Below, in pieces: positions 16,075 through 24,959 of a stretch of 64,000 nt of DNA (position 1 is the stretch's first letter; each line of letters begins with the position of its first letter). Where the stretch lies: positions 1,048,001 through 1,112,000 of the forward strand of contig NZ_CP012332.1 of assembly GCF_001263175.1 (NCBI RefSeq). The letters are read 5' to 3'. The notes beneath the pieces are model-generated. The model was not told the DNA's origin, searched no databases, and saw only the letters and a list, made by a program, of their open reading frames with translations. Position numbers and translations under genes: made by a program. This DNA comes from Vulgatibacter incomptus. Its GTDB lineage: Bacteria > Myxococcota > Myxococcia > Myxococcales > Vulgatibacteraceae.

Positions 16075-18893
16075 ACGCGGTTGCCGCCCAGCTCTCCGTC
16101 GAAGCCCCAGGCGTCGCCGAGCCGCAGCGATCCGGCGAAGCCCCAGCCGAGGTCGACGCCCATGCGGAGCTCGGCGCCCACGCTCGGGTGCATCCGCGGG
16201 ATCGGGAGGCCGTCGAAGGCGTTGCCCGCCTCGGCGAAGACCGCGCCGGCGAGCTTGCCCGCGTAGAGCGGGAGCGTGTCGGGGCTGCGATCGATCCACG
16301 CGATGGGGAAGCGGTACTCGAGGCTCCCGAGCAGGAGTGCCTTGCCGACGAAGGCGCCGGGCGCGTAGCCCCGGAGCACGCCGCCGCCGAGGATCCTCTT
16401 GGTGTAGAGGAGATCGACCAGGGGGTCGCGTAGCACCGGGCCGCCCAGCCCGTAGATCCGGCGCTCGCCGAGGTCCCCCGTGCTGACGCCCGCCCTGGCC
16501 GTCGCGGCGAGCACGTGGTGCTTCGTCCAGGGCACGCGGATCCATGCGGTGGCGGAGGCGTCGACCGCGGCGTAGTCGAAGTCGCCGCCCAGGGCCTTCG
16601 AGCCCAGGCGGCCCGTGAGGGAGGTGCCGATCCCGTCCTCGAGAGAGACGGACTCCGCCGGTCGATCGCCGGAGCCATGCTGGAAGCCGAGCTGCAGCTC
16701 CGTAGCGACGCCGGGCGCGGGCTCTCTGCCGGGCCGTGCGTCCACCGGCGTGAACCAGGTCGCCTCGTACCCCAGCCTCACCGAGCTGGAGCGCCACATC
16801 GAAGCCCAGGGCAAGGTGAGGCCGAAGTCGGCGACGGTCACCCGCTCCGTGGTGCCCCGGGGGAAGCCCGGCACGTTCCGGAAGGTGGTCGCGCCGGAGA
16901 TGGCCGGGTATGGGTGAAACCCGTTGTATCCATAGGTGAATGCCCCCTCGGGCTGCCGCGACGAGATCCCGTAGCCGGCGGAGAGCGTCCAGGCGTGGAG
17001 GCCGACGACGTCGCTCCCGGCGATGGACGCGCCGAGGACCGTGCCGGAGATGTCGGTGCCGAAGTAGGGGAACCACGTCTGCGGCCCGAGGGACTGCAGC
17101 GGATCGTAGCGGGTCACGGAGTAGAGGGGCTCGGCGACCTCGGCCTTGGGCGGGGAGCGATCGGAGACGAAGGGCTCGGCAGGCGTGGGCACGAGGGAGG
17201 CGACGGGCGTCACGGCCACGTCGAAGCCGCTGGAGCTGTAGGTCGTCCACGCGAGCCACCGGCCGTCCGGTGAGAGCTCGGGCTGGAACGCGCCGGTGAG
17301 CACGTTGGTGAGCCGCGTGAGTGGACCGCCCGTCGACGGCACCGAGTAGACGTCGAAGATGCCGTTTCGATCGCTGGCGAAGATCACCGAGCGGCCGTCC
17401 GGAGCCCACGAGGGATCCAGGTCGATGGCGTCGTCGTCGGTGAGAGGTCTTTTTTCCACGTCTCCGTGGGCGGGGACGATCAGCAGATCGCGGCCCGGAC
17501 CGCGCCTCGTCTGGGAGAACACAATCCGGCCCCCGTCCGGTGAAACCCGGGGGCCGTAGATCACGCGGCCCTCCGGAGGCCGGTAGACGATCTCGGGAGC
17601 GGCGTCGGGTTCGCGGAAGGGCACGCGGGCGAGGACGGTGCGGCCGCCGCCCCGCTGGACGAAGTAGATCCAGGCGCCGTCGGGCGAGACGTCGGGCTCG
17701 CTCGCGCGGAGGCCGCTGGATAGCTGGCGTTCGCTCCGGTCGTCCACGAGGAAGAGCTCCCCGAACACGCGTTCGGAGTCGAAGAACTCGCTCCGCGCCA
17801 GGATCACGCCGCCGCCGGGGAGGGACGACAGGGTCCCCGAGGTGCCGAGAGCCTGGACCTCGCGGTCGCCGCCGGTCCGGGGGTCGAGGGCGCGGAGCCG
17901 GGAACGGCGGTCGCCCGAGGCCTCCACGTAGTAGAGCGCGGTCCCCGAGCGGTCCCACCGCGGCGCCCCGGTCCGTTCTCCGAACGCGGTGCGCAGGGCC
18001 GGCTCGGTGATGGGCCCCCTCGCGCGGACCCTCTCGGCCTGGGCGGCGTATCGCTTTCGCATCGCCTCCGCCCACTCGTCCCAGAGCTCATTGAAGTCGA
18101 CGCCGGCGGCGCTCTTCAGGTCGAGGTTCATCGAGAAGGGGATCGCGTTCCTGCCGTACGCGTGGATGTAGCGCTGGATGGCCTCGTCGCCGCGGGTCTC
18201 GGCGATCCACTCGAGCATGCGGCCGCCGTAGAGGTACCAGGCCGTGCCCCGCGGCCAGACGAGGGGGCCGTTCGTGATCCGCGACAGCGGCAGCAGCCGA
18301 TCCTCGAGGACGTCTGCGCGCAGATACATGTCGAAGATCGCGGAGCGGATCCGCCCTGCGGAGGAGAGCTGCGACTCGTGATAGGTGGCGAGGCCCTCGG
18401 TGAGAAAGCGGGGGTGCAGACCGTTGGGTGTCCAGAGGTCGCCGAAGATCCAGTTCAGCCACGCGGGGAGGCCCGAGACCGTGCCGATGTGCAGCACGTG
18501 GACGTATTCGTGTGCGACCAGCAGGAAGACGTAGTCGTCGTAATCGCCCAACACGGAGAGGTCGTCGGGAGGCTCGGCGAGCAGGTTGATCCGCGGCCGC
18601 TCGTAGGCGTTGGCGGAGCCGTTGGCCTCGTCGGAGTCGTCGCCGAGGACCACCTGCGTCTTGCGGTTCGGCTCCGCGTCCAGCAGGGGAACGAGCCTGT
18701 CGTGGGCGGACTCGAGGGAGCGGGCGGCGCGCAGCGCGATGGGATAGAGGCCCTCGTGGAAATGGAGGACGAAGTGCGGCGACTCCAGGGTGCGCCAGCG
18801 GTGCTCGGGCGCGTAGGCCCACGCCGGCAGGGCTGCGGCGAGGAGCGCGGCGCCCAGGAGGGCGAGGAACCAGGCGGGGAGGCGAGGGATCAC
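16047..18893 (-). CDS. Outer-membrane fusion protein: gluzincin protease, TolB-like propeller, Omp85-like barrel
   Basis: A 948-residue exported protein in three parts. A signal peptide (1-26, ending AWA) is followed by a metalloprotease-like domain with the zinc motif HEYVH (128-132) and a second EGLAT glutamate (E166), as in peptidase MA-like gluzincins. Next come repeated WD40-like/PD40 blades (about 300-570; motifs such as SPDGAWIYF, SPDGGRIVFS, APDGRSVIFASDRNG). The C-terminal third (about 600-948) is beta-strand rich with LRGYAPGAF near the Omp85/BamA LRGF-type motif and a terminal Phe (VYLGVGASF), so it is likely an outer-membrane barrel with the protease on one face. Substrate and orientation are unknown. 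Monocistronic; its 3 prime end overlaps the convergent lipoprotein gene. Confidence 0.85.
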   Translation of the reverse strand: MIPRLPAWFLALLGAALLAAALPAWAYAPEHRWRTLESPHFVLHFHEGLYPIALRAARSLESAHDRLVPLLDAEPNRKTQVVLGDDSDEANGSANAYERPRINLLAEPPDDLSVLGDYDDYVFLLVAHEYVHVLHIGTVSGLPAWLNWIFGDLWTPNGLHPRFLTEGLATYHESQLSSAGRIRSAIFDMYLRADVLEDRLLPLSRITNGPLVWPRGTAWYLYGGRMLEWIAETRGDEAIQRYIHAYGRNAIPFSMNLDLKSAAGVDFNELWDEWAEAMRKRYAAQAERVRARGPITEPALRTAFGERTGAPRWDRSGTALYYVEASGDRRSRLRALDPRTGGDREVQALGTSGTLSSLPGGGVILARSEFFDSERVFGELFLVDDRSERQLSSGLRASEPDVSPDGAWIYFVQRGGGRTVLARVPFREPDAAPEIVYRPPEGRVIYGPRVSPDGGRIVFSQTRRGPGRDLLIVPAHGDVEKRPLTDDDAIDLDPSWAPDGRSVIFASDRNGIFDVYSVPSTGGPLTRLTNVLTGAFQPELSPDGRWLAWTTYSSSGFDVAVTPVASLVPTPAEPFVSDRSPPKAEVAEPLYSVTRYDPLQSLGPQTWFPYFGTDISGTVLGASIAGSDVVGLHAWTLSAGYGISSRQPEGAFTYGYNGFHPYPAISGATTFRNVPGFPRGTTERVTVADFGLTLPWASMWRSSSVRLGYEATWFTPVDARPGREPAPGVATELQLGFQHGSGDRPAESVSLEDGIGTSLTGRLGSKALGGDFDYAAVDASATAWIRVPWTKHHVLAATARAGVSTGDLGERRIYGLGGPVLRDPLVDLLYTKRILGGGVLRGYAPGAFVGKALLLGSLEYRFPIAWIDRSPDTLPLYAGKLAGAVFAEAGNAFDGLPIPRMHPSVGAELRMGVDLGWGFAGSLRLGDAWGFDGELGGNRVYLGVGASF

Positions 18894-18919
18894 GTAGGTT
18901 GGGGACGATACCAGCCTCC

Positions 18920-18976
18920 GAGACTGGACGCCGAGACTGGACGCCGAGACTGGACGCCGAGACTGGACGCCGAGAC
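18920..18976. repeat. 13-bp tandem repeat, four full copies plus a partial
   Basis: GAGACTGGACGCC is repeated exactly four times (18920-18971) and followed by a partial GAGAC (18972-18976). It lies between the divergent starts of the outer-membrane fusion gene (18893) and the CDF exporter gene (19094), so it occupies promoter space for at least one of them. The copies are identical, implying recent expansion or continuing slippage. Confidence 0.95.
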
Positions 18977-19093
18977 GCGTCGGACGGTGATTTCCGGCTG
19001 GCAGGGCCCCGTCCAGGCGTTTAGGTTGTCATCGAAGCGTCCGGCGACGCCCGCGGACGTCGCGCACCCTTGAGCAGGAGACCGACCCGGCGC

Positions 19094-20095
19094 ATGGCGA
19101 ACGACCCGTTCCATCTTCGAGCGGATGAAGCCCACGACCACGCTGGGCACGGTCACGGGCACGAGGACGGCCACGCGCACGCCCACCTCCCGGACGCCCG
19201 GGCAGTCTCGCGGATGCTCCCGGAGGAGAGGGCGAAGGAGCGGCGGTCCCTCCTCGCGACCCTGATCCTGGTCACCGTGATCATGGTGCTCGAGTGGGTG
19301 GGCGGTTGGCTCACCGGCTCGCTGGCCCTCCGTGCCGACGCCGGGCACATGCTCACCGACTCGGTGGCGATCGTCCTATCGCTCCTGGCGATCTCCTTCG
19401 CCTCCCGGCCTGCCGACAGGAAGCGCTCCTTCGGCTTCTACCGGATGGAGATCCTCGCGGCCCTGGCGAACGGCGTGGCCCTGGTCGTGCTGGCCGCCTG
19501 GATCATCTACGAGGCGGTCGATCGCTTCCGCTCCCCCGAGCCGATCGACGCCGTGCCGATGATCGCCATCGCCGCGATCGGCCTGGTCGCGAACATCGTC
19601 GCGCTCTTCATGCTCCACCGGAAGAACGGCTCGCTGAACATCCGCGGCGCCTACCTGCACGTGGTGGGCGACACGCTCTCGTCGGTGGGCGTCATCGTCG
19701 CCGCGCTGATCATCCTCCTCACCGGCTGGACCCCGATCGATCCGATCCTCTCGATCGGGATCGCCCTCGTGATCGTGTGGAGCGGGCTGCGCCTGGTGCG
19801 CGAGGCCGTCGACGTGTTGCTCGAGGCGGTCCCTGCGCACCTCGACCTCGCCGAGGTGCTGCACGAGATGGAGCGGGCGGACGGCGTCGCCCGGGTGCAC
19901 GACCTCCACATCTGGACGATCTCGAGCGGGATGCACTCGCTGAGCGCCCACGTGGTGGTCGAAGGCTGCGACATGGGCCGGAACGAGGAGATCCTCCGGT
20001 CCCTCCGCTCGTTGCTCGCCGAGAAGTTCGACCTCGACCACGTGACGCTGCAGCTCGAGACGCCGGCGCATTGCCACGGGCTGGATCTGCACTAG
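19094..20095 (+). CDS. Cation diffusion facilitator (Zn2+ exporter, CzcD/ZitB type)
   Basis: A 333-residue inner-membrane antiporter exporting divalent metal in exchange for protons. The two intramembrane HxxxD motifs, H85/D89 (HMLTD) and H189/D193 (HVVGD), are the pattern of Zn2+-selective CDF proteins. Six helices are visible and the C-terminal cytoplasmic domain (about 235-333) ends in histidines (HCHGLDLH). The N-terminal 31 residues contain eight histidines and probably buffer metal. Start ATG 19094 has AGGAGA 13-18 bases upstream; TTG 19070 would add eight residues. The stop overlaps the stop of the convergent R3H ATPase gene in one CTAG. Confidence 0.93.
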   Translation: MANDPFHLRADEAHDHAGHGHGHEDGHAHAHLPDARAVSRMLPEERAKERRSLLATLILVTVIMVLEWVGGWLTGSLALRADAGHMLTDSVAIVLSLLAISFASRPADRKRSFGFYRMEILAALANGVALVVLAAWIIYEAVDRFRSPEPIDAVPMIAIAAIGLVANIVALFMLHRKNGSLNIRGAYLHVVGDTLSSVGVIVAALIILLTGWTPIDPILSIGIALVIVWSGLRLVREAVDVLLEAVPAHLDLAEVLHEMERADGVARVHDLHIWTISSGMHSLSAHVVVEGCDMGRNEEILRSLRSLLAEKFDLDHVTLQLETPAHCHGLDLH

Positions 20096-21624
20096 CCGGG
20101 ATGAATCACCAAGTGGCGGGCCGGCTCGCTGCCCACGCTCTCCGCGTCGAGCGCGTAGCGCGTGACCATCCGGTGCTGGAGGCGCCGCAGGGAAGGGCGC
20201 CTGGGCGAGAGCGAGATCTCGATGCCCTCGGCCATCACCCGGCGGATCGCGTGCTCCGCCTCCTCCACGGCATCCCGTACCTCCTCCTCGTCCAGGCCCT
20301 GGACGAGCTGGAACACGTCCTGGAGCGCCCGCCGGATGGGCGAGGACCCGTTGCGCTTCACGGGGTAGATCCGCACGCCGCTCTTCTCGGCGACGCGACG
20401 GATCCGGGGATCGCCTGCCCGGGCCTTGAGCACCAGGACGAGGTCCGCGGACTCGGGCTTGTCGACGATCCGCGCGTCGAGTCGGAGCTCGCGGATCACC
20501 CGCTCGCCGAGGTCGCGGCTGAGGGCGTGGAAGTGGATGCGCGCAGGTCCGCGCCGGGGAGCCGGCGGTGCCTCCGGCGCCGGGACGGGCCGCTCGGGCG
20601 CTGGCGACGGGGCGAGCTCCTCCACCTTCAGGCTGCCGTCCTCGCCGATCCGCCGCCGCTCGCCGCCGAGATCCCGGCCGGCGAGGAGCCTGTCCACCGC
20701 AGCCGCGGTGTCCCGGTGGACGACCACTTCGTCCCACGAGACCATCTCGACCACGATGTCGAAGGTGGGCAGCGAGCGACGCTCGGAGATCGTCTTCGGC
20801 GTGCCGCGGCGGCGGGCCTCCTCGTCGCTCAGGGTCACGGTGTGGACCCCTCCGACCACGTCGGAGAGGGTGGGGTTCATCACCAGGTTCTCGAGGGTGT
20901 TGCCGTGGGCCGTGGCCACGAGCTGCACGCCGCGCTCGGCGATGGTGCGGGAGGCGGCGGCCTCCGCCACGGTGCCGATCTCGTCGACGATGATCGCCTC
21001 GGGCATGTGGTTCTCGACCGCCTCGATCATCACTGCGTGCTGGCGATCGGGGTGGGGCACCTGCATCCGCCTGGAGGCGCCGATCCCGGGGTGGGGGATG
21101 TCGCCGTCGCCGCCGATCTCGTTCGAGGTGTCGATCACGATCACGCGCTTGTCGAGCTCGTCGGCGAGCACCCGCGCGACCTCCCGGAGCTTCGTCGTCT
21201 TCCCCACGCCCGGCCTGCCGAGAAGCAGGATGTTGAGCCCGCTCTCCACGAGATCGCGCAGGGCCTCCACCGTGCCGAGGACGGCCCGCCCCGCGCGCAG
21301 CGTGAGCCCCACGATGCGGCCTTGGCGGTTGCGGATGGCCGATATCCGGTGGAGCGTGCGCTCGATCCCCGCCCGGTTGTCGCCACCGAAGACGCCCACC
21401 CGCGAGACCACGTGGTCGAGCTGCGCCTGATCGACCGGCTCGGCCGAGAGGCGGGTCGTGCGCTCGGGGAAGCGGGCCTCCGGCGGCCGCCCGAGATCCA
21501 TCACGAGCTCGAGGAGATCCTGGGCGGGGAGCGCCTCGAGCGCGCGGCGCAGGCTCTCCGGGAGAATCGCGACGAGGAGCGAGAGGTCGTCTGGAGAAGC
21601 GGTCGACACGGAAGCGGGCTCCAT
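20092..21624 (-). CDS. AAA ATPase with R3H nucleic-acid-binding domain (SpoIIIAA/Ycf45-like)
   Basis: A 510-residue protein. An N-terminal helical region precedes a P-loop ATPase domain with Walker A GRPGVGKT (136-143), Walker B AIIVDEIGT and a sensor-like LVATAHGNTLENL. This architecture is the SpoIIIAA-like ATPase known from chloroplast Ycf45 and cyanobacterial proteins. A Pro-rich linker (about 340-375) leads to a second small domain and a C-terminal R3H motif (RRLQH, with basic flank RRPSLRR), which binds single-stranded nucleic acid. The role is unknown. Start ATG 21624 has AAGGAG just upstream. The frame stays open to 21777 through stem-loop repeat copy A, so a longer start cannot be fully excluded. 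The stop shares CTAG with the CDF gene. Confidence 0.87.
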   Translation of the reverse strand: MEPASVSTASPDDLSLLVAILPESLRRALEALPAQDLLELVMDLGRPPEARFPERTTRLSAEPVDQAQLDHVVSRVGVFGGDNRAGIERTLHRISAIRNRQGRIVGLTLRAGRAVLGTVEALRDLVESGLNILLLGRPGVGKTTKLREVARVLADELDKRVIVIDTSNEIGGDGDIPHPGIGASRRMQVPHPDRQHAVMIEAVENHMPEAIIVDEIGTVAEAAASRTIAERGVQLVATAHGNTLENLVMNPTLSDVVGGVHTVTLSDEEARRRGTPKTISERRSLPTFDIVVEMVSWDEVVVHRDTAAAVDRLLAGRDLGGERRRIGEDGSLKVEELAPSPAPERPVPAPEAPPAPRRGPARIHFHALSRDLGERVIRELRLDARIVDKPESADLVLVLKARAGDPRIRRVAEKSGVRIYPVKRNGSSPIRRALQDVFQLVQGLDEEEVRDAVEEAEHAIRRVMAEGIEISLSPRRPSLRRLQHRMVTRYALDAESVGSEPARHLVIHPG

Positions 21625-21671
21625 CTCTCCTTGATAAGGCGCCGATGGCGGCGTTGGAAGCCCAGGGCGAA

Positions 21672-21767
21672 TGAAGAAATCGGCCCGCGGATGCGGGCCC
21701 GATTTCTTCAGCTCGCGCTTCGCGCGAGAGCGCTTCTTTTCGTTTGCTTCGCCTTCGGCTCCGCGGG
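21672..21767. repeat. Dispersed double stem-loop repeat, copy A
   Basis: First hairpin: GAAGAAATCGGCCCGC (21673-21688) pairs with 21693-21709 around loop GGAT, with one bulge. Second hairpin: CTCGCGC/GCGCGAG around TTC, followed by AGCGCTTCTTTT. A conserved tail runs to CCGCGGG. It lies between two minus-strand genes: 6 bases downstream of the lipoprotein stop and 48 bases upstream of the R3H ATPase start. A-rich before and T-rich after the first stem suits a bidirectional terminator. Copies B and C lie at 32533-32627 and 37655-37751. Confidence 0.9.
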
Positions 21768-21773
21768 CGACGG

Positions 21774-22355
21774 TCACTCGCCCTTCGGCGTCCAGGTCAC
21801 GGTGGCGTTCATCGGATCCTCGCCGTTGGCCGCCACATGGACGGTCGCCACGGTGCCGTCCGTGGTCTTTCCGACGAGCGACACCGTCTTCGCCCCGTGG
21901 AGCTCGAAGTCGTTGCGTTCCGCCCGGACGCCCTTCTCCTTCAGCTCCTTCTCGTAGAAGCCGGCGACCTTGTCGATCTCCGCGCCCTTCGGGAGCTCGA
22001 AGATCACCATGTACTTTCGGTTCCCGGGCGTTCCACTCGCGGCGCTCGTCACCACCCGCGCGCCTCCGAAGGTGTCGAGGGGGAATCCCTCCGGAACCTT
22101 CGCCGTCCCGACCGAGTCCTCGACGCCGTTCTTGCCCTGGAACGTGATCCCGCTCTGGTCCGTGCTCCGGATCCGGACGTCGCCCCCGTCGACCCGGGGC
22201 TTCGGCTTGCCGTCCTTCCGCTTTTCGGAGGCCTTCTCGAGCGCCGGGTTCGCCGCCTTCACGGCCGGGCCGTCACAGGCGCCGAAGCAGCCGCCGAAAC
22301 TCCCGGAGATCAGAGCCGATGCCACGAGCGAGAACGCCGTCGTGCGAGGACGCAT
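21774..22355 (-). CDS. Predicted lipoprotein of unknown function
   Basis: A 193-residue exported protein. MRPRTTAFSLVASALISGSF is followed by GGC (C23), an acceptable lipobox though preceded by Phe-Gly-Gly rather than Leu-Ala-Gly. A charged linker (about 30-60, Lys/Arg/Asp rich) leads to a compact domain with YMVIFELPKGAEIDKVAGFYEKELKEKG. This resembles a ferredoxin-like alpha/beta module in other small exported proteins, but I cannot name it. Start ATG 22355 was chosen because it begins the signal peptide; the frame is open further upstream. The divergent rsmD gene starts 152 bases away. Repeat copy A follows the stop. Confidence 0.75.
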   Translation of the reverse strand: MRPRTTAFSLVASALISGSFGGCFGACDGPAVKAANPALEKASEKRKDGKPKPRVDGGDVRIRSTDQSGITFQGKNGVEDSVGTAKVPEGFPLDTFGGARVVTSAASGTPGNRKYMVIFELPKGAEIDKVAGFYEKELKEKGVRAERNDFELHGAKTVSLVGKTTDGTVATVHVAANGEDPMNATVTWTPKGE

Positions 22356-22506
22356 GGATGACCCCCCGCGGGGCAAGGCTGCCCCGTCGACACCGATCCT
22401 TAGCACGGCGCTGGTTCGCGGGAACACGGCCCTTGACGGCACTCCTGGCGCGGGGCTTACTCGCCCGGCTCGGCGGAGATCCGCTGACTGACGAGGTCTT
22501 TGCTAG

Positions 22507-23070
22507 ATGCGGATCATCGCGGGCGAAGCTCGAGGGCGCAGGCTGGAAGCGCCCGCTGGCCTCGGTACCAGGCCGACCTCCGATCGCGTCCGGGAGTCGC
22601 TTTTCAACATCCTGGGACAGCGCTTCGACGGGGGCCTCGTCCTCGATCTCTACGCGGGCAGCGGCGCCCTCGGCCTCGAGGCTTTGTCGCGGGGGGCCGA
22701 GCGGGCGATCCTCGTGGACCGGGATCCCGCCGCGGCCAAGGTCTGCGAGAAGAACGCCGTCACCCTGGGCTTCGCCGCCAGGGTGGAGGTCGTTCGAGCC
22801 GAGGTCCCCGAGGCGCTGCGCAAGCTCGCCACCCGCGGCCTCTCCTTCGACCTGGTCTTCCTCGATCCGCCGTACGCCGAAGGGCCCGGCGCCACCCTCG
22901 AGCGGCTCTCCTCCCTCGGCATCGTGGCGAAGGGCGGGCGGGTGATCGCCGAGCACGACCGCCGATCGCCTCCTGCCGAGGCCTACGGATCCCTGAGGCG
23001 GACGGACCTGAGGACCTTCGGCGAGCCCGCGCTATCGTTCTTCGAGCGCCTCGAGACGGAGCATCCATGA
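22507..23070 (+). CDS. rsmD: 16S rRNA m2G966 methyltransferase
   Basis: SAM-dependent methyltransferase of the small ribosomal subunit. At 187 residues it is typical for RsmD. The family start [13 protein letters not shown] is followed by [15 protein letters not shown], the SAM-binding motif [19 protein letters not shown] (about 45-63) and the catalytic motif DLVFLDPPY (about 117-125). Start ATG 22507 begins exactly at the conserved N-terminus. Its stop overlaps the coaD start in ATGA (23067-23070). The rsmD-coaD pairing is very common in bacteria and supports both calls. Confidence 0.95.
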   Translation: MRIIAGEARGRRLEAPAGLGTRPTSDRVRESLFNILGQRFDGGLVLDLYAGSGALGLEALSRGAERAILVDRDPAAAKVCEKNAVTLGFAARVEVVRAEVPEALRKLATRGLSFDLVFLDPPYAEGPGATLERLSSLGIVAKGGRVIAEHDRRSPPAEAYGSLRRTDLRTFGEPALSFFERLETEHP

Positions 23071-23555
23071 AACGCGTCGCGATCTATCCGGGGTCGTTCG
23101 ATCCCCTCACAAACGGTCACCTCTCGATCATCCACCGGGGGCTCCAGACCTTCGACGGCCTGATCGTCGCCATCGCCAACAACTCGAAGAAGACGCCGCT
23201 CTTCAGCGTGGAGGAGCGGCGAGCGTTCATCCTCGACGCGGTCGATCACGATCCGCGGGTGGAGGTGGACTCCTTCGAGGGCCTGATGGTGAATTACGCC
23301 CGGAAGCGCAACGTGAAGACGATCCTGCGCGGCCTCCGGGCGGTCTCCGACTTCGAGTACGAGTTCCAGCTCGCCAACATGAACCGCAAGCTGGATCCCG
23401 CCTGCGACACGGTCTTCATGATGACGGGGGAGGACTACTTCTATATCTCCTCGCAGCTCGTGCGCGAGGTGGCCTCCCTCGGCGGCGACGTGAGCGGGCT
23501 GGTGCCCCCCATCGCCGCGCGGGCCCTCCGCAAGAAGTACGGCTTCGAAACCTGA
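23067..23555 (+). CDS. coaD: Phosphopantetheine adenylyltransferase
   Basis: Fourth step of coenzyme A synthesis: 4-phosphopantetheine plus ATP gives dephospho-CoA. At 162 residues it is the standard length. It begins with [14 protein letters not shown], with the nucleotidyltransferase motif TNGH (H18). [22 protein letters not shown] and the [21 protein letters not shown] segment complete the family signature. Translationally coupled to rsmD through a 4-base overlap. The aminotransferase gene begins 22 bases downstream and is probably in the same operon. Confidence 0.96.
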   Translation: MKRVAIYPGSFDPLTNGHLSIIHRGLQTFDGLIVAIANNSKKTPLFSVEERRAFILDAVDHDPRVEVDSFEGLMVNYARKRNVKTILRGLRAVSDFEYEFQLANMNRKLDPACDTVFMMTGEDYFYISSQLVREVASLGGDVSGLVPPIAARALRKKYGFET

Positions 23556-23577
23556 CCCCGGACCGAAAGGATCGATC

Positions 23578-24774
23578 GTGAAGCTCAGCCGCCGCGTCAA
23601 CGCCATCCAGCCCTCTCCGACCCTCGCGATCACGGCCAAGGCCAAGGCGCTCTCCGCCCGGGGGATCGACGTGGTCTCGCTGGGGGCCGGCGAGCCCGAC
23701 ATGGACACCCCCGCCCACGTGAAGCAGGCGGGGGTCGCCGCGATCGAGCAGGGCTTTACGAAGTACACCGCGACGCCTGGGACCCCCGACCTCCGCCGGG
23801 CGATCGCCGCGAAGATGGCCCGCGAGAACCACCTCGCCTACGACGAGACCGAGGTGATCGCGTCGGTCGGCGCCAAGCACGCGATCTTCAACGCCTTCCA
23901 GGCCCTCGTGGACGAGGGGGACGAGGTCCTGATCCCGGCGCCGTATTGGGTGAGCTACCCCGACATGGTGCTCCTCGCCGGCGGCAAGCCGGTCATCGTC
24001 CCCTCCCGCGCCGAGGACGGCTTCGTCCCCAGGCCGGAGGCGATCGCCGAGAGGCTCTCCGACCGCACGGCGGCGATCGTGCTGAACAGCCCCTCGAACC
24101 CCACCGGCGCCGTGTGGAGCCGCGAGGTGCTGGGCCAGATCGCGTCCGTGCTGGAGGGGCACTCCTGCGCGATCATCAGCGACGACATCTACGAGCACCT
24201 GATCTACACGGGCCAGCCCTTCGCCAACATCCTCAACGTGGCCCCGCAGCTCCGGGACCGGACGATCGTGGTGAACGGCCTCTCGAAGAGCTTCTCGATG
24301 ACCGGCTGGCGCCTCGGTTGGGCCGCGGCTCCGAAGCCGATCGTGGCCGCCATGCAGAAGATCCAGGACCAGTCCACCTCCAACCCGAGCTCCATCACCC
24401 AGATGGCGGCGATCGCCGCGCTGCAGGGCGGGCAGGAGTGCGTGGAGGAGATGCGCAAGAAGTTCGACGCGCGTCGGCGGTACGTGGAAGAGCGCCTCGC
24501 CGGAATCCCCGGCCTGCATTGCGGCCCCATCGGCGGCGCGTTCTACGCCTTCGTGGACGCCAAGGCGCTCTGCGCCAGGGCGTATCGCGGCGCCTCCATC
24601 GGGGGGAGCAGCGCTAGGCTCGCGGAGATCCTCCTCGACGAGTTCCAGGTCGCCGTGATCCCCGGGGCTCCCTTCGGCGCCGAGGGCTACATCCGCCTCT
24701 CCTTCGCGACCTCGATGGAGCAGCTCGAGAAAGGGCTGGACCGGATCGCCGCCTTCGCACGGTCGCTTGACTGA
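23578..24774 (+). CDS. Aspartate aminotransferase-like PLP enzyme (class I, subgroup Ib)
   Basis: Fold-type I aminotransferase of 398 residues. The PLP lysine is K237 in NGLSKSFSMTGWRLG, with the phosphate-binding Arg following. NSPSNPTGAV, the SDDIYEHLIY tyrosine/aspartate and SRRVNAIQPSPTLAIT at the start match the subgroup Ib aspartate aminotransferases of thermophiles and many proteobacteria; some of these also accept prephenate. Start GTG 23578 has AAAGGA upstream and leads straight into the conserved N-terminus. It lies 22 bases after coaD. Substrate specificity cannot be settled from sequence. Confidence 0.92.
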   Translation: MKLSRRVNAIQPSPTLAITAKAKALSARGIDVVSLGAGEPDMDTPAHVKQAGVAAIEQGFTKYTATPGTPDLRRAIAAKMARENHLAYDETEVIASVGAKHAIFNAFQALVDEGDEVLIPAPYWVSYPDMVLLAGGKPVIVPSRAEDGFVPRPEAIAERLSDRTAAIVLNSPSNPTGAVWSREVLGQIASVLEGHSCAIISDDIYEHLIYTGQPFANILNVAPQLRDRTIVVNGLSKSFSMTGWRLGWAAAPKPIVAAMQKIQDQSTSNPSSITQMAAIAALQGGQECVEEMRKKFDARRRYVEERLAGIPGLHCGPIGGAFYAFVDAKALCARAYRGASIGGSSARLAEILLDEFQVAVIPGAPFGAEGYIRLSFATSMEQLEKGLDRIAAFARSLD

Positions 24775-24959
24775 CCCTCATGTGTTTCATGAAAAAAACG
24801 CGTTCCCCCTTGCATTGCGGCTTCGTCGCGTGCATTGTCACGCCGTTTTGCGGGGACAGGCATGGACAAAGGTGTCCTGGCGGTTCATGCGAAGCGCCGG
24901 CCAAGTAGGCCGGAAAGGAGGGTGCGTCTTCATCGCACCCGTGAAAAGGAAGCAGCAGA
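24775..24959 (+). promoter_or_regulatory. Long 5 prime leader of the cold-shock gene with hairpin before the ribosome-binding site
   Basis: This 185-base leader holds a perfect 7-bp hairpin GGGTGCG/CGCACCC with loop TCTTCAT (24920-24940), ending a few bases before AAAAGGA (24944-24950). A candidate promoter (TTGACT 24767-24772, spacer 17, TGAAAA 24790-24795; weak minus 10) would give a leader of about 157 nt, similar in length to known cspA leaders. The RNA may control translation with temperature; this is inference from position only. Confidence 0.45.

Noticed and set aside
18920-18976. Short direct repeats as a possible CRISPR array
   Set aside because: The 13-bp units are adjacent without spacers, and no cas genes occur in the window.
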